This document shows, in pieces, positions 1 through 6,403 of a DNA stretch of 8,563 bases (the first letter of the stretch is position 1; every line of letters starts with the position of its first letter). Location of the stretch: assembly GCA_036270095.1 (NCBI GenBank), contig DATBDE010000030.1, positions 1 to 8,563 on the forward strand, given 5' to 3'. Position numbers and translations under genes: made by a program. The DNA comes from DATBDE01 sp036270095 (lineage in GTDB: Bacteria > Actinomycetota > Thermoleophilia > Solirubrobacterales > Solirubrobacteraceae). The notes under the pieces are model-generated. The model made no database searches, had not been told where the DNA came from, and was given only the letters and a program-made list of their open reading frames with translations.

Positions 1-199
1 GCAGCGGCCGCGCGAGCATGCCGGGCTGCAGCGGCTGGGCCTCCGCCAGCGCCTGCGTGGCGGCGTCGGCGACGTCGACCCCGCTGGCGATGAGCTCGTC
101 CACCGTGGCGATGCCGACCCGGTCGGCCAGCGGCGCCACCCGCCCGTCCTGCACCACCGCAAGCGGCGCCTCCCGGCCGGCCAGGTGCGCCAGCTGCAT
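1..199 (-). CDS. Fumarylacetoacetate hydrolase (FAH) family protein, N-terminal part only (runs off left edge)
   Basis: This is a partial gene. An ATG at 199-197 opens a minus-strand frame that stays open for 66 codons to the window edge. The start reads MQLAHLAGREAPLAVVQDGR and continues with VAPLADRVGIATVDELIA. That is the pattern of the short N-terminal domain of FAH-family enzymes: a first beta strand, then a V.DG.V.PL segment, then a helix 'TVDEL'. The catalytic metal-binding domain lies outside the window. Family members hydrolyse C-C bonds of diketo acids or act as hydratases, decarboxylases or isomerases at the end of aromatic ring-cleavage pathways. The start codon overlaps the stop of the upstream VOC gene (TGATG), so the two are probably cotranscribed and translationally coupled. 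No separate Shine-Dalgarno site is visible. The family call rests on about 66 residues and the company it keeps, so it is moderate; the existence of the gene is well supported. Confidence 0.6.
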   Translation of the reverse strand, partial: MQLAHLAGREAPLAVVQDGRVAPLADRVGIATVDELIASGVDVADAATQALAEAQPLQPGMLARPL

Positions 200-678
200 C
201 AGGTTCGGGCGCGCAGGTGGTAGAGCGTGGCCCGCTGGCCCTCCTCGGTCTGCGGCACGGCGTCGGCAAGCTTGGGGATCTCGCCGAAGACGTCGGGGTC
301 CAGGGTGTTCACGTCGGGCCAGTCGAGCTCGACCAGATTGCCGCCCGGGTCGCGCAGGTAGAGCTGCACCGTCCCGTCCGGCAGCTCCCAGATCGGCGAG
401 TAGAACGCCTCGCGGTCGAGCATGTCGAGTTCCTTGGCGCGCTTGTAGGCGCCCTCGAAGTCGTCGATGTTGAGCCCGATGTGGTGGAACGGCGGCGCGT
501 CGGTGTTCTCGCGCTGGAACACGTGCAGCTGCACGTCGCCGAGGCTTAGGTACCGGGTGGGGAACGCGAAGGTGTAGGTGTCGATCGGCTCCAAGCCGAG
601 GACCTCAACGTAGAACCGCACCGACGTCTCGACGTCGACCGACGAGATGCTCACGTGGTTGAGCCCGGTGACCCGCAC
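199..678 (-). CDS. VOC (vicinal oxygen chelate) superfamily protein, glyoxalase/extradiol-dioxygenase fold
   Basis: A 159-residue cytosolic protein starting at GTG 678. The N-terminus LNHVSI is the classic first strand of a VOC module. The C-terminal part carries DGTVQLYLRDPGGNLVELDWPD, whose DPGGNLVEL core is the family hallmark. Candidate metal ligands are H8, H66 (or H65, in PPFHHIG) and E117, the usual two-His-one-Glu set; H52 is also near the pocket. The length fits a single-domain (two betaalphabetabetabeta-unit) protein. Members include glyoxalases, epimerases, fosfomycin-type transferases and extradiol ring-cleaving dioxygenases, and the exact reaction cannot be read here. It sits divergently from a LysR gene and an aromatic monooxygenase and is coupled to an FAH-type gene, so ring cleavage or handling of a ring-cleavage product is an attractive inference. 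No good Shine-Dalgarno site precedes the GTG, but it starts exactly at the conserved strand and no better in-frame start is seen upstream. Confidence 0.88.
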   Translation of the reverse strand: MRVTGLNHVSISSVDVETSVRFYVEVLGLEPIDTYTFAFPTRYLSLGDVQLHVFQRENTDAPPFHHIGLNIDDFEGAYKRAKELDMLDREAFYSPIWELPDGTVQLYLRDPGGNLVELDWPDVNTLDPDVFGEIPKLADAVPQTEEGQRATLYHLRART

Positions 679-737
679 GGCCCAGGAGGTTGCCGCACCG
701 GACCGCCCGTGTCCAAGAGTGCTTCGCTTCGGCGCTC

Positions 738-752
738 ATAGCTGCTGGCTAT
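738..752. promoter_or_regulatory. Candidate LysR-type operator: perfect inverted repeat ATAGC-N5-GCTAT (T-N11-A)
   Basis: The sequence ATAGCTGCTGGCTAT has two perfect 5-base arms around a TGCTG centre. T739 and A751 are separated by exactly 11 bases, which matches the T-N11-A dyad typical of LysR-type regulators. It ends 30 bases upstream of the LysR start codon and lies 60 bases upstream of the VOC start on the other strand. It is therefore placed to control both directions, including autoregulation. The match is seen directly; binding by the adjacent LysR protein is inference. Confidence 0.6.
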
Positions 753-770
753 TGTCTCTCTGCTTCGATT

Positions 771-776
771 AGGAGA
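771..776 (+). promoter_or_regulatory. Shine-Dalgarno site that fixes the LysR start at TTG 783
   Basis: AGGAGA at 771-776 lies 6 bases before TTG 783 (7 bases counted from AGGAG). The open frame continues upstream to a TTG at 690, but the extra 31 residues do not resemble a LysR N-terminus. This site shows that translation begins at the TTG. Confidence 0.8.
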
Positions 777-782
777 GCCCAA

Positions 783-1694
783 TTGGGAACGTTCCGGCAG
801 ATGGCCTACTGGCTCGCAATCGTGGAGGAGGGATCGTTCACGCGCGCGGCCGCCCGCATGCACGTCTCGCAGCCTTCGCTGTCGCAGCAGGTGCGCGCGC
901 TCGAGGAGGAGCTCGGCGGCGAGCTGCTCGAGCGCCTGCCGCGCTCGGTGCGGCTGACCAGCGCCGGCAAGGCCTTCCTCCCGCACGCGCGCGCGGCCGT
1001 GCACTCGGCCGACCGCGCCGTCCGCTCGGCGCGCGAGGCGCTGCAGCTGAAGACCGGCGAGCTCGAGATCAGCACCGTGCGCTCGATCGCCGTCGGCCTG
1101 CTGCCCGACGTCATCCAGTCCTGGCGCGAGCACTATCCGGGCACCTATGTCCGCCTGCACGAGTTCACGCATCGCCGGCTGGCCGAGGACGCCGTGCGCG
1201 AGGGGGTCAGCGACTTCGGGATCGGGCCGCCGCCCATCAAGTGGGCCGGGCCGGTCTGCCGCTTGGGCTGGGAGGAGTTCAAGATCGTGCTCCCGCACGA
1301 CGACCCGCTGGCCGATCGCGACCCGATCAGCCTGGCCGATCTGGCCGACCGCGAGTGGGTCATGTTCGACGCCGACAACGGGCTCTACGACCTCGTGGTG
1401 GCCGCGTGCGCGACCGGGTCCACGCCCCCGTTCATGCCCCGGCCGGCCGTGCTCACCTCCCAGGTCGAGGCCGCCGCGCGCCTGGCCTCGGCCGGCGTCG
1501 GGCCCGCGCTGGTGCCCGAGAACGCGGTCCCGTCGGACCTCCACGCGGCCGTCGTGCGCGCCGATCCGCCCATCGGCCGCGAGCTCACGGTCTACGCCCG
1601 CGCCGACTGGACGCCGCTCGGCAAGGCCTTCCTCGAGCTCATGCGCGCGCGCCCCTGGCACCACCCCCCGCTGGACGCCACCGTCATCGCCTAG
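783..1694 (+). CDS. LysR-family transcriptional regulator
   Basis: A 303-residue DNA-binding regulator, the usual length for the family. The N-terminal winged helix-turn-helix spans about residues 4-62. It contains the textbook core EEGSFTRAAARMHVSQPSLS (residues 15-34), then QQVRALEEELG and a wing ending LTSAGKAFL. A linker helix follows, then a periplasmic-binding-protein-like effector domain from about residue 90 to the end (GELEIS..., D.GIG, EEFKIVLPHDDPLA, ASAGVGPALVPE). The start chosen is TTG 783, because AGGAGA precedes it and because family members begin just before the first helix. It is transcribed away from the VOC-FAH pair and in the same direction as the catabolic genes, whose first member begins 56 bases downstream. 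It probably senses a pathway substrate or intermediate and activates both arms; the ligand cannot be inferred from sequence. The HTH and frame are intact. Confidence 0.93.
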   Translation: MGTFRQMAYWLAIVEEGSFTRAAARMHVSQPSLSQQVRALEEELGGELLERLPRSVRLTSAGKAFLPHARAAVHSADRAVRSAREALQLKTGELEISTVRSIAVGLLPDVIQSWREHYPGTYVRLHEFTHRRLAEDAVREGVSDFGIGPPPIKWAGPVCRLGWEEFKIVLPHDDPLADRDPISLADLADREWVMFDADNGLYDLVVAACATGSTPPFMPRPAVLTSQVEAAARLASAGVGPALVPENAVPSDLHAAVVRADPPIGRELTVYARADWTPLGKAFLELMRARPWHHPPLDATVIA

Positions 1695-1699
1695 ATATT

Positions 1700-1716
1700 G
1701 GTCTCCCGTGGAGACC
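1700..1716. promoter_or_regulatory. Perfect 7-bp hairpin/dyad between the LysR gene and the monooxygenase gene
   Basis: GGTCTCC-CGT-GGAGACC is a perfect inverted repeat with 7-base arms and a 3-base loop. It begins 6 bases after the LysR stop codon and ends 34 bases before the next start. No T-run follows, so it is not a good intrinsic terminator. It also happens to place T1702 and A1714 in T-N11-A spacing, so it could be a second LysR-type site controlling the structural genes separately. Alternatively it could be an RNA hairpin that sets the ratio of regulator to enzyme mRNA. Its arms differ from those of the 738-752 palindrome, which weakens the idea of a shared operator. Confidence 0.45.
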
Positions 1717-1750
1717 GCCGCCCTTGGCGCGATCCCCGTGGGACTGCAGG

Positions 1751-2950
1751 ATGGATCGGCCAATGCCGCCGCTTCGGGTCATCGTCATGGGCGGCTCGCT
1801 TGCGGGTCTTGCGTCCGCGGTTTTCCTGCGCCGCGCCGACGTCGACGTGAAGGTCTTCGAGCGTTCCCAGCGCCCCCTGGTCGGGCGCGGCGCGGGCATC
1901 GTCCTGCACCCCGCCGTGTTCCGCGTGCTCGACCGCGACCCGCAGGAGATCAGCGCCCGCGCCGATGTCCTCCGCTACCTCGACCGCGACGGCGCCAGCG
2001 CCAGCGAACAGCCCTGCTCCTACCGCTTCATCTCCTACGCCGCGCTGCACCGGGCGATGCTCGAGTGCCTGCCGCCCGACACCTACCACCTGGCCGCCGA
2101 GGTGACCGGCTTCGCACAGGACGCCGGCGGGGTGACGGTGGAGGTCGCCGGGCACGAGGCGCAGCGCGGCGACGCGCTGGTCTGCGCCGACGGCATCCAC
2201 TCCACCGCCCGGCGCCGGCTCGTCCCCGACGTCCAGCCGGTCTACGCCGGCTACGTGGGGTGGCGCGGCACCGTGGTCGAGAGCCGCCTGTCCGAGGAGG
2301 CGTTCGCGACCTTCGCCGACGCGATCACCTACTGCGTCCTGCCCAACAGCCACATCCTCGTCTATCCGATCCCGAGCCTGGCCGGGTCGCTCGAGCCCGG
2401 CGAGCGCCTGATCAACTGGGTCTGGTACCGCAACGCCTCACCGCGCGAGCTCGACCGGCTGCTGGTCGACCGCGCAGGCGTCCGCCACGCGGTCTCGGTG
2501 GGCAGCGGCGACGTGCGCGAGGACGTGCTCGAGGGCCTGCTGGCCGACGCCGCGCTGCGGCTGCCGCCGCAGCTCGCCGAGCTCGTGGCCAAGAGCCCCG
2601 AGCCCTTCGTGCAGGTGGTGTTCGACATCGCCGTGCCCCACATGGCCTTCGAGCGCATCGCGCTGATCGGCGACGCCGCCTTCGCGCTGCGCCCGCACGT
2701 GGCCGTGGGCACGGCCAAGGCCGCGGAGGACGCCTGGACCCTGGCCGCTGCGCTGGCCGACGCCGACGGCGACGTCCCCGGCGCCCTGCGCGCGTGGGAG
2801 ACGGACCAGATCCGCCTGGCCCTGTCTGCCATGGAGCGCGCTCGCGATGCGGGGGCGCGCTCGCAGTTCGACAACAGCTGGCGGGTCGGCGACCCGCTCC
2901 CGTTCGGCCTCTACGAGGCCGGCGACAGCCTGCTCGCGCGGAGCGGGTGA
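1751..2950 (+). CDS. FAD-dependent aromatic-ring monooxygenase, 2,6-dihydroxypyridine 3-monooxygenase-like
   Basis: A 399-residue single-component flavin hydroxylase that would use NAD(P)H and O2 in the cytosol. The Rossmann FAD motif is at residues 10-37 (VIVMGGSLAGL ... VFER), with GGSxxG as in the dihydroxypyridine hydroxylase group rather than the common GxGxxG. Next come VGRGAGIVLHP (44-54), the CADGIHS 'DG' motif (D147, G148), and YAGYVGWRGTV. The FAD-ribose 'GD' motif ALIGDAAFALRPH has G307 and D308. Across its length it follows the pattern I remember for DhpH-type enzymes (GRGxGIV, YAGYVxWRG, hILVYPIPS, WYRN, IGDAAxxxRPH), and the length matches. That family hydroxylates 2,6-dihydroxypyridine in nicotine or nicotinate breakdown, but the substrate here is unproven. 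ATG 1751 is chosen (GGGA 7 bases upstream); ATG 1763, giving MPPLRVIV, is a plausible alternative. It heads the enzyme genes of the operon and its frame is intact. Confidence 0.87.
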   Translation: MDRPMPPLRVIVMGGSLAGLASAVFLRRADVDVKVFERSQRPLVGRGAGIVLHPAVFRVLDRDPQEISARADVLRYLDRDGASASEQPCSYRFISYAALHRAMLECLPPDTYHLAAEVTGFAQDAGGVTVEVAGHEAQRGDALVCADGIHSTARRRLVPDVQPVYAGYVGWRGTVVESRLSEEAFATFADAITYCVLPNSHILVYPIPSLAGSLEPGERLINWVWYRNASPRELDRLLVDRAGVRHAVSVGSGDVREDVLEGLLADAALRLPPQLAELVAKSPEPFVQVVFDIAVPHMAFERIALIGDAAFALRPHVAVGTAKAAEDAWTLAAALADADGDVPGALRAWETDQIRLALSAMERARDAGARSQFDNSWRVGDPLPFGLYEAGDSLLARSG

Positions 2951-2982
2951 GACCGAGAACCCCGGATGAGGAGACCAACGCC

Positions 2983-4743
2983 ATGAGCAGTGTTACCGAG
3001 AAGGGCACGTCGAGTGAGGTCCGCGACGGCATGCAGATCGATTGGGACGTGCCGATCGACGTCGACGACGGGCTGGTGCTGCGCGCCGACGTCTATCGCC
3101 CGGTGGGCGACGGCCGGTACCCGGTGATCCTGACCTACGGGCCGTACGCCAAGGGCCTGCCGTTCCAGGAGGGCTATCCGAGCGCGTGGGAGCGGATGGT
3201 CGAGCAGCACCCGGATGTGGCGGCGGGTTCGACGAACAAGTACCAGAACTGGGAGGTCGTCGATCCGGAGAAGTGGGTGCCGGACGGCTACGCCTGCGTG
3301 CGTGTCGACTCGCGCGGGTGCGGCCGTACGCCGGGCGTCATCGACCACTTCGCGCCGCGCGAGACCAAGGACTTCGCCGCGTGCATCGAGTGGGCGGGCG
3401 TGCAGCCCTGGAGCAGCGGCAAGGTCGGCCTCAACGGCATCTCCTACTACGGGATGAACCAGTGGGAGGTCGCAGGCGAGCGGCCCGAGCACCTGGCCGC
3501 GATGTGCGTGTGGGAGGGGGCGTCGGACTGGTATCGCGACTCCACCCACCACGGCGGGATCCTCTCCACGTTCTGGACCAACTGGTACGACATGCAGGTC
3601 AAGACCGTCCAGTACGGCCTCGGCGAGCGCGGCCCGGTCAACCCCAACACCGGGGTGCTGGTGTGCGGCGACGAGACGCTGGACGAGGCCGAGCTGGCGC
3701 GCAACCGGTCGGAGTTCGGGGCCGAGATCCTCGCCCACCCGCTCGAGGACGACTACCACCGGGAGCGCTCAGGCGGCTGGGACGCCCTGACCGTGCCGCT
3801 GTTGTCCGCCGGCAACTGGGGCGGCCAGGGACTGCACCTGCGCGGCAACGTCGAGGGCTTCGTGCGCGCCCCGACGCAGGACAAGTGGCTCGAGATGCAC
3901 GGCATCGAGCACTGGACGCACTTCTACACCGACTATGGCGTGGCCATCCAGAAGCGCTTCTTCGGCCACTTCCTCAAGGGCGAGGACACCGGGTGGCAGG
4001 ACCAGCCCCGCGTCCTGCTGCAGGTCCGCCACGCCGACGGCACCTTCACCGAGCGCGCCGAGAGCCAGTGGCCGCTCCAGGGCACCCGGTGGACGCGCAT
4101 GTACCTCGACCTCGACAACGGCACCCTCGACGGGAACGAGCCCGCGGGCGACGTGGTAAAGAGCTTCGAGGCGCTCGGCGACGGCCTGACCTTCACCACG
4201 CCGCTGCTGGAGACCGAGACCGAGCTGACCGGGCCGTCGGCGCTCAAGCTCTGGGTCTCCTCCTCGACCACCGACGCCGACATCTTCGCCATCGTCCGCG
4301 TGTTCGACCCCGAGGGCAACGAGATCACCTTCCAGGGCGCCATCGACCCCCACACCCCCGTCGCCCAGGGCTGGCTGCGGGCCTCGCACCGCAAGCTCGA
4401 CCCGCAGCGCAGCGAGGAGTACCGGCCCTGGCACACCCACGACGAAAAGCAGGACCTGCAGCCGGGCGAACTGGTGCAGCTCGACGTCGAGATCCTCCCC
4501 ACCTCGATCGTCATCCCCGCCGGCTACCGCATCGCCCTGACCATCCAGGGCCGCGACTACGAGTACGCCAAGCACACCGGAGCCCGCCTCTCGAACTTCA
4601 AGAACGAGCTCCTGGGCTGCGGGCCCTTCCTCCACAACGACCCCGACGACCGCCCCGCCGCCATCTACGGCGGGACCACCACCGTCCACGCCGACGAGGG
4701 CCGGCGGCCCTGGGTGCTGCTGCCGGTCGTACCGCCACGATGA
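2983..4743 (+). CDS. CocE/NonD family hydrolase (Xaa-Pro dipeptidyl-peptidase S15-like alpha/beta-hydrolase)
   Basis: A 586-residue serine hydrolase without a signal peptide, so cytosolic. The N-terminal alpha/beta-hydrolase part opens with DGLVLRADVYRP, then YPVILTYGPY, DGYACVRVDSRGCGRTPG, and the nucleophile elbow GISYYG with Ser154. This is the GxSYxG motif of cocaine esterase and X-Pro peptidases. A cap region precedes GNWGGQGLHLRGN (277-289) and HGIEHWTHFY (306-315), in which H310 is the likely catalytic His. Where cocaine esterase has its catalytic Asp (a GGWYD-type motif), this protein has GNWGG. The C-terminal jelly-roll domain (about 375-580) contains the typical GPSALKLWVSS, DADIFAIVRVFDP and IPAGYRIALTI. 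Such enzymes cleave esters, amides or acyl groups. The start ATG 2983 has GAGGAG 9 bases upstream, 32 bases after the monooxygenase. The stop overlaps the next gene (ATGA). The substrate is unknown. Confidence 0.9.
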   Translation: MSSVTEKGTSSEVRDGMQIDWDVPIDVDDGLVLRADVYRPVGDGRYPVILTYGPYAKGLPFQEGYPSAWERMVEQHPDVAAGSTNKYQNWEVVDPEKWVPDGYACVRVDSRGCGRTPGVIDHFAPRETKDFAACIEWAGVQPWSSGKVGLNGISYYGMNQWEVAGERPEHLAAMCVWEGASDWYRDSTHHGGILSTFWTNWYDMQVKTVQYGLGERGPVNPNTGVLVCGDETLDEAELARNRSEFGAEILAHPLEDDYHRERSGGWDALTVPLLSAGNWGGQGLHLRGNVEGFVRAPTQDKWLEMHGIEHWTHFYTDYGVAIQKRFFGHFLKGEDTGWQDQPRVLLQVRHADGTFTERAESQWPLQGTRWTRMYLDLDNGTLDGNEPAGDVVKSFEALGDGLTFTTPLLETETELTGPSALKLWVSSSTTDADIFAIVRVFDPEGNEITFQGAIDPHTPVAQGWLRASHRKLDPQRSEEYRPWHTHDEKQDLQPGELVQLDVEILPTSIVIPAGYRIALTIQGRDYEYAKHTGARLSNFKNELLGCGPFLHNDPDDRPAAIYGGTTTVHADEGRRPWVLLPVVPPR

Positions 4744-5633
4744 CCAGCGTCGCCCTGCTGGGCACGGGGGTCATGGGCTCGGCCATGGCGCGCTGCGCTG
4801 CGACGGCCGGCCTCGAGGTCGGGGCCTGGAGCGTGCCGCTGGGCGACGCCGAGCGGCTCGCGGCGGACGGAATCGCCGTGCACCCGACCGCCGCGGCGGC
4901 CGCGGCGGGCGCCGACCTCGTGGTCACCATGGTCCCGGACGCCAACGCGGTGGAGACGTTCGCCGAGGGCTCCGACGGCTTCCTGGAAGCGATGGCGCCC
5001 GACGCGATCTGGGTGCAGTGCAGCACCGTCGGCGTCGAGGGGGGCGACGGCCTCATCGCGCTGGCCGAGCGCCACGGCGTGACCATCGTCGACGCGCCGG
5101 TGCTCGGCTCCCGCGTGCCCGCCGAGCAGGGCAGGCTGATCGTGCTCGCCTCGGGCCCGGAGGACGCGCTGGCGCGGTGCGCGCCGTTCTTCGCCGCGGT
5201 CGCCGAGCAGGTCGTCGCGCTCGGGCCGGCGGGCAAGGGCAGCCGCATGAAGATGGTCACGAACACGTGGATCATGGCCGCCGTCGCCAGCGTGGCCGAG
5301 ACGATGGCGCTGGCCGAGGCGCTCGACGTCGACGGCGCCCTGTTCCTCGAGGCGATCGCCGGCACGCCGATGGACATGGGCTACGCCCAGAGCAAGGGCG
5401 GGATGATCGTCGCGCGCGAATACCCGGTGCAGATGAGCCTGGAGCACGGGGCCAAGGACGCGCGCCTGGCCGCCGCGGCCGCGCGCGAGCTCGGCCTGCC
5501 CGCCCGGGTGATCACGGCTGCTGCCGCGCTCATGCAGGACGCGGCCGATGCCGGCCACGGCGGCGTGGACATGGCGGCCGCGTTCCACGGCGCCGTCGCA
5601 CAGGCGAAGACCGAGACGGGAGGACGAGCATGA
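4740..5633 (+). CDS. NAD(P)-dependent oxidoreductase, 3-hydroxyisobutyrate dehydrogenase / beta-hydroxyacid dehydrogenase family
   Basis: A 297-residue enzyme of the usual family length. The N-terminal Rossmann motif LLGTGVMGSAM (residues 6-16) is the family GxGxMGxxM signature. The cofactor loop STV is at 95-97. The substrate-binding segment is DAPVLGSRVPAEQGRL (118-133), and the catalytic block GKGSRMKMVTN places Lys171 and Asn175 at the family positions. An all-helical C-terminal dimerisation domain follows. These enzymes interconvert beta-hydroxyacids and semialdehydes. The segment GSRVPAEQG resembles glyoxylate/succinic-semialdehyde reductase relatives, although Ser122 of the family SGG/SGS motif is Leu here. 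No Asp/Glu/Arg motif was clear enough to tell NAD from NADP preference. The gene starts within ATGA at the end of the CocE gene, has no Shine-Dalgarno site of its own, and ends in ATGA with the next gene, so it is tightly coupled. It probably oxidises or reduces a hydroxy-acid intermediate. Confidence 0.88.
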   Translation: MTSVALLGTGVMGSAMARCAATAGLEVGAWSVPLGDAERLAADGIAVHPTAAAAAAGADLVVTMVPDANAVETFAEGSDGFLEAMAPDAIWVQCSTVGVEGGDGLIALAERHGVTIVDAPVLGSRVPAEQGRLIVLASGPEDALARCAPFFAAVAEQVVALGPAGKGSRMKMVTNTWIMAAVASVAETMALAEALDVDGALFLEAIAGTPMDMGYAQSKGGMIVAREYPVQMSLEHGAKDARLAAAAARELGLPARVITAAAALMQDAADAGHGGVDMAAAFHGAVAQAKTETGGRA

Positions 5634-6403
5634 CGGTGCCGGGACCCGGCGACTACAGGGACGAGACCGAGGTGGAGCTGCTGGGGCGCCGCGTGCGCCT
5701 GCTCGAGCTCTCGCGCGAGGTGAGCACGACGATGCCGGTGTACCCCGGCCACGTCGGGGTCGCGTTCTGGGACCACCTCACGCACGAGCAGGTGCGCCGC
5801 ACGCGGCTGCCCCCCGATTCGCCCTTCCGGGGCTACGTCGTGCGCGGGATCGTGGCCTCCGAGCACGTCTCGACCCACGTCGACGCGATCTGGCACTTCA
5901 ACCCCGACCGCCCGGATCTCACGATCGACAAGCTGCCGTGGGAGCACCTGATCACCCCGGCGGCGTGGATCGACGTGTCCGACGTGCCGCCGCGCGAGCA
6001 CATCCGCCTGGACCGCGTGCGCCGGGCGCTCGACGACGTGGAGGTCACCCTGCGCCCGGGCATGACGCTCCTGTACTACACGGGCGTGGGGCAGCTGTGG
6101 GACGAGCCGTTCCGGTTCCTGTCCGAGTTCCCGGGGCTGGACCGCGAGGCCAGCGAGTGGCTGCTCGACCAGGGCCTGGTCAACGTCGCCACCGACGCGG
6201 TGAGCACGGACACGCTCGCCGACCTCCGCTACCCCAACCACATGGTGCACGCCGAGCGCGAGGTGGTGCACACCGAGAACGTGGCCAACATCGAGCGCAT
6301 CCCGCGCCACGACAACTTCTCGGTCGGGTTCTTCCCGCTGCGGCTGGTCGGCGGCACGGGCTCGCCTGCGCGCGCGGTCGCGCTCTGGGAGGTCGATTCG
6401 TGA
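5630..6403 (+). CDS. Cyclase family protein (kynurenine formamidase-like metal-dependent hydrolase)
   Basis: A 257-residue cytosolic metal hydrolase of the cyclase (PF04199-type) family, which includes bacterial kynurenine formamidase and isatin hydrolase. Seen in order: LLELSREVSTTMPVYPGH (24-41), the typical opening 'dLs..i...mPvypg'; the metal-binding motif EHVSTHVDAIWHF with H79, H83, D85 and H89, matching HxGTHxDxxxH except for Ser in place of Gly; VTLRPGMTLLYYTG; LVNVATDAVSTD; and a C-terminal HTENVANIERIP, the family's conserved H..E.l.nl region. It would hydrolyse an amide, lactone or cyclic imide, which fits opening or deformylation of a ring-derived product. GGGAGGA (5618-5624) lies 5 bases before ATG 5630, and the start overlaps the upstream stop (ATGA). 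Its stop overlaps the GTG of the following SDR gene. Confidence 0.9.
   Translation: MTVPGPGDYRDETEVELLGRRVRLLELSREVSTTMPVYPGHVGVAFWDHLTHEQVRRTRLPPDSPFRGYVVRGIVASEHVSTHVDAIWHFNPDRPDLTIDKLPWEHLITPAAWIDVSDVPPREHIRLDRVRRALDDVEVTLRPGMTLLYYTGVGQLWDEPFRFLSEFPGLDREASEWLLDQGLVNVATDAVSTDTLADLRYPNHMVHAEREVVHTENVANIERIPRHDNFSVGFFPLRLVGGTGSPARAVALWEVDS

Larger units (their letters stand above)
679..782. promoter_or_regulatory. Divergent intergenic control region between the VOC gene and the LysR gene
   Basis: This 104-base spacer must hold the promoters of both the leftward VOC-FAH pair and the rightward LysR-led operon. Its right half (about 738-782) is clearly AT-richer than the rest of the window, as expected for promoter and operator DNA. 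It contains the palindrome at 738-752 and the LysR ribosome binding site at 771-776. A weak TATTGT (750-755) could be a -10 element for LysR, but no convincing -35 was found, so no promoter hexamers are called. The layout, a LysR gene divergent from a target gene with the operator between them, is the classic arrangement for LysR-type regulators. Confidence 0.6.

Noticed and set aside
684..690. Plus-strand AGGAGGT resembling a strong Shine-Dalgarno site
   Set aside because: No sensible start codon with a coding frame follows at the right distance. It appears to be a chance complement of the region just ahead of the VOC start.
690..782. N-terminal extension of the LysR frame starting at TTG 690
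   Set aside because: The extra 31 residues do not resemble a LysR N-terminus, the TTG overlaps the would-be Shine-Dalgarno bases, and AGGAGA at 771-776 points to TTG 783.
1700..1716. Intrinsic transcription terminator after the LysR gene
   Set aside because: The hairpin is good but is followed by GC-rich sequence without a T-run, so it was listed as a dyad of unknown function.
651..1763. 370-codon open frame on the minus strand over the LysR gene
   Set aside because: Its product is a low-complexity Arg/Gly/Ala/Asp-rich string without motifs, a usual shadow of high-GC coding DNA. The plus-strand LysR match is clear.
1147..2982. Long open extension upstream of the CocE gene in the same frame
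   Set aside because: The translation is Arg/Pro/Ala-rich shadow sequence across LysR and the monooxygenase. The family-like sequence begins at ATG 2983, which has its own GAGGAG.
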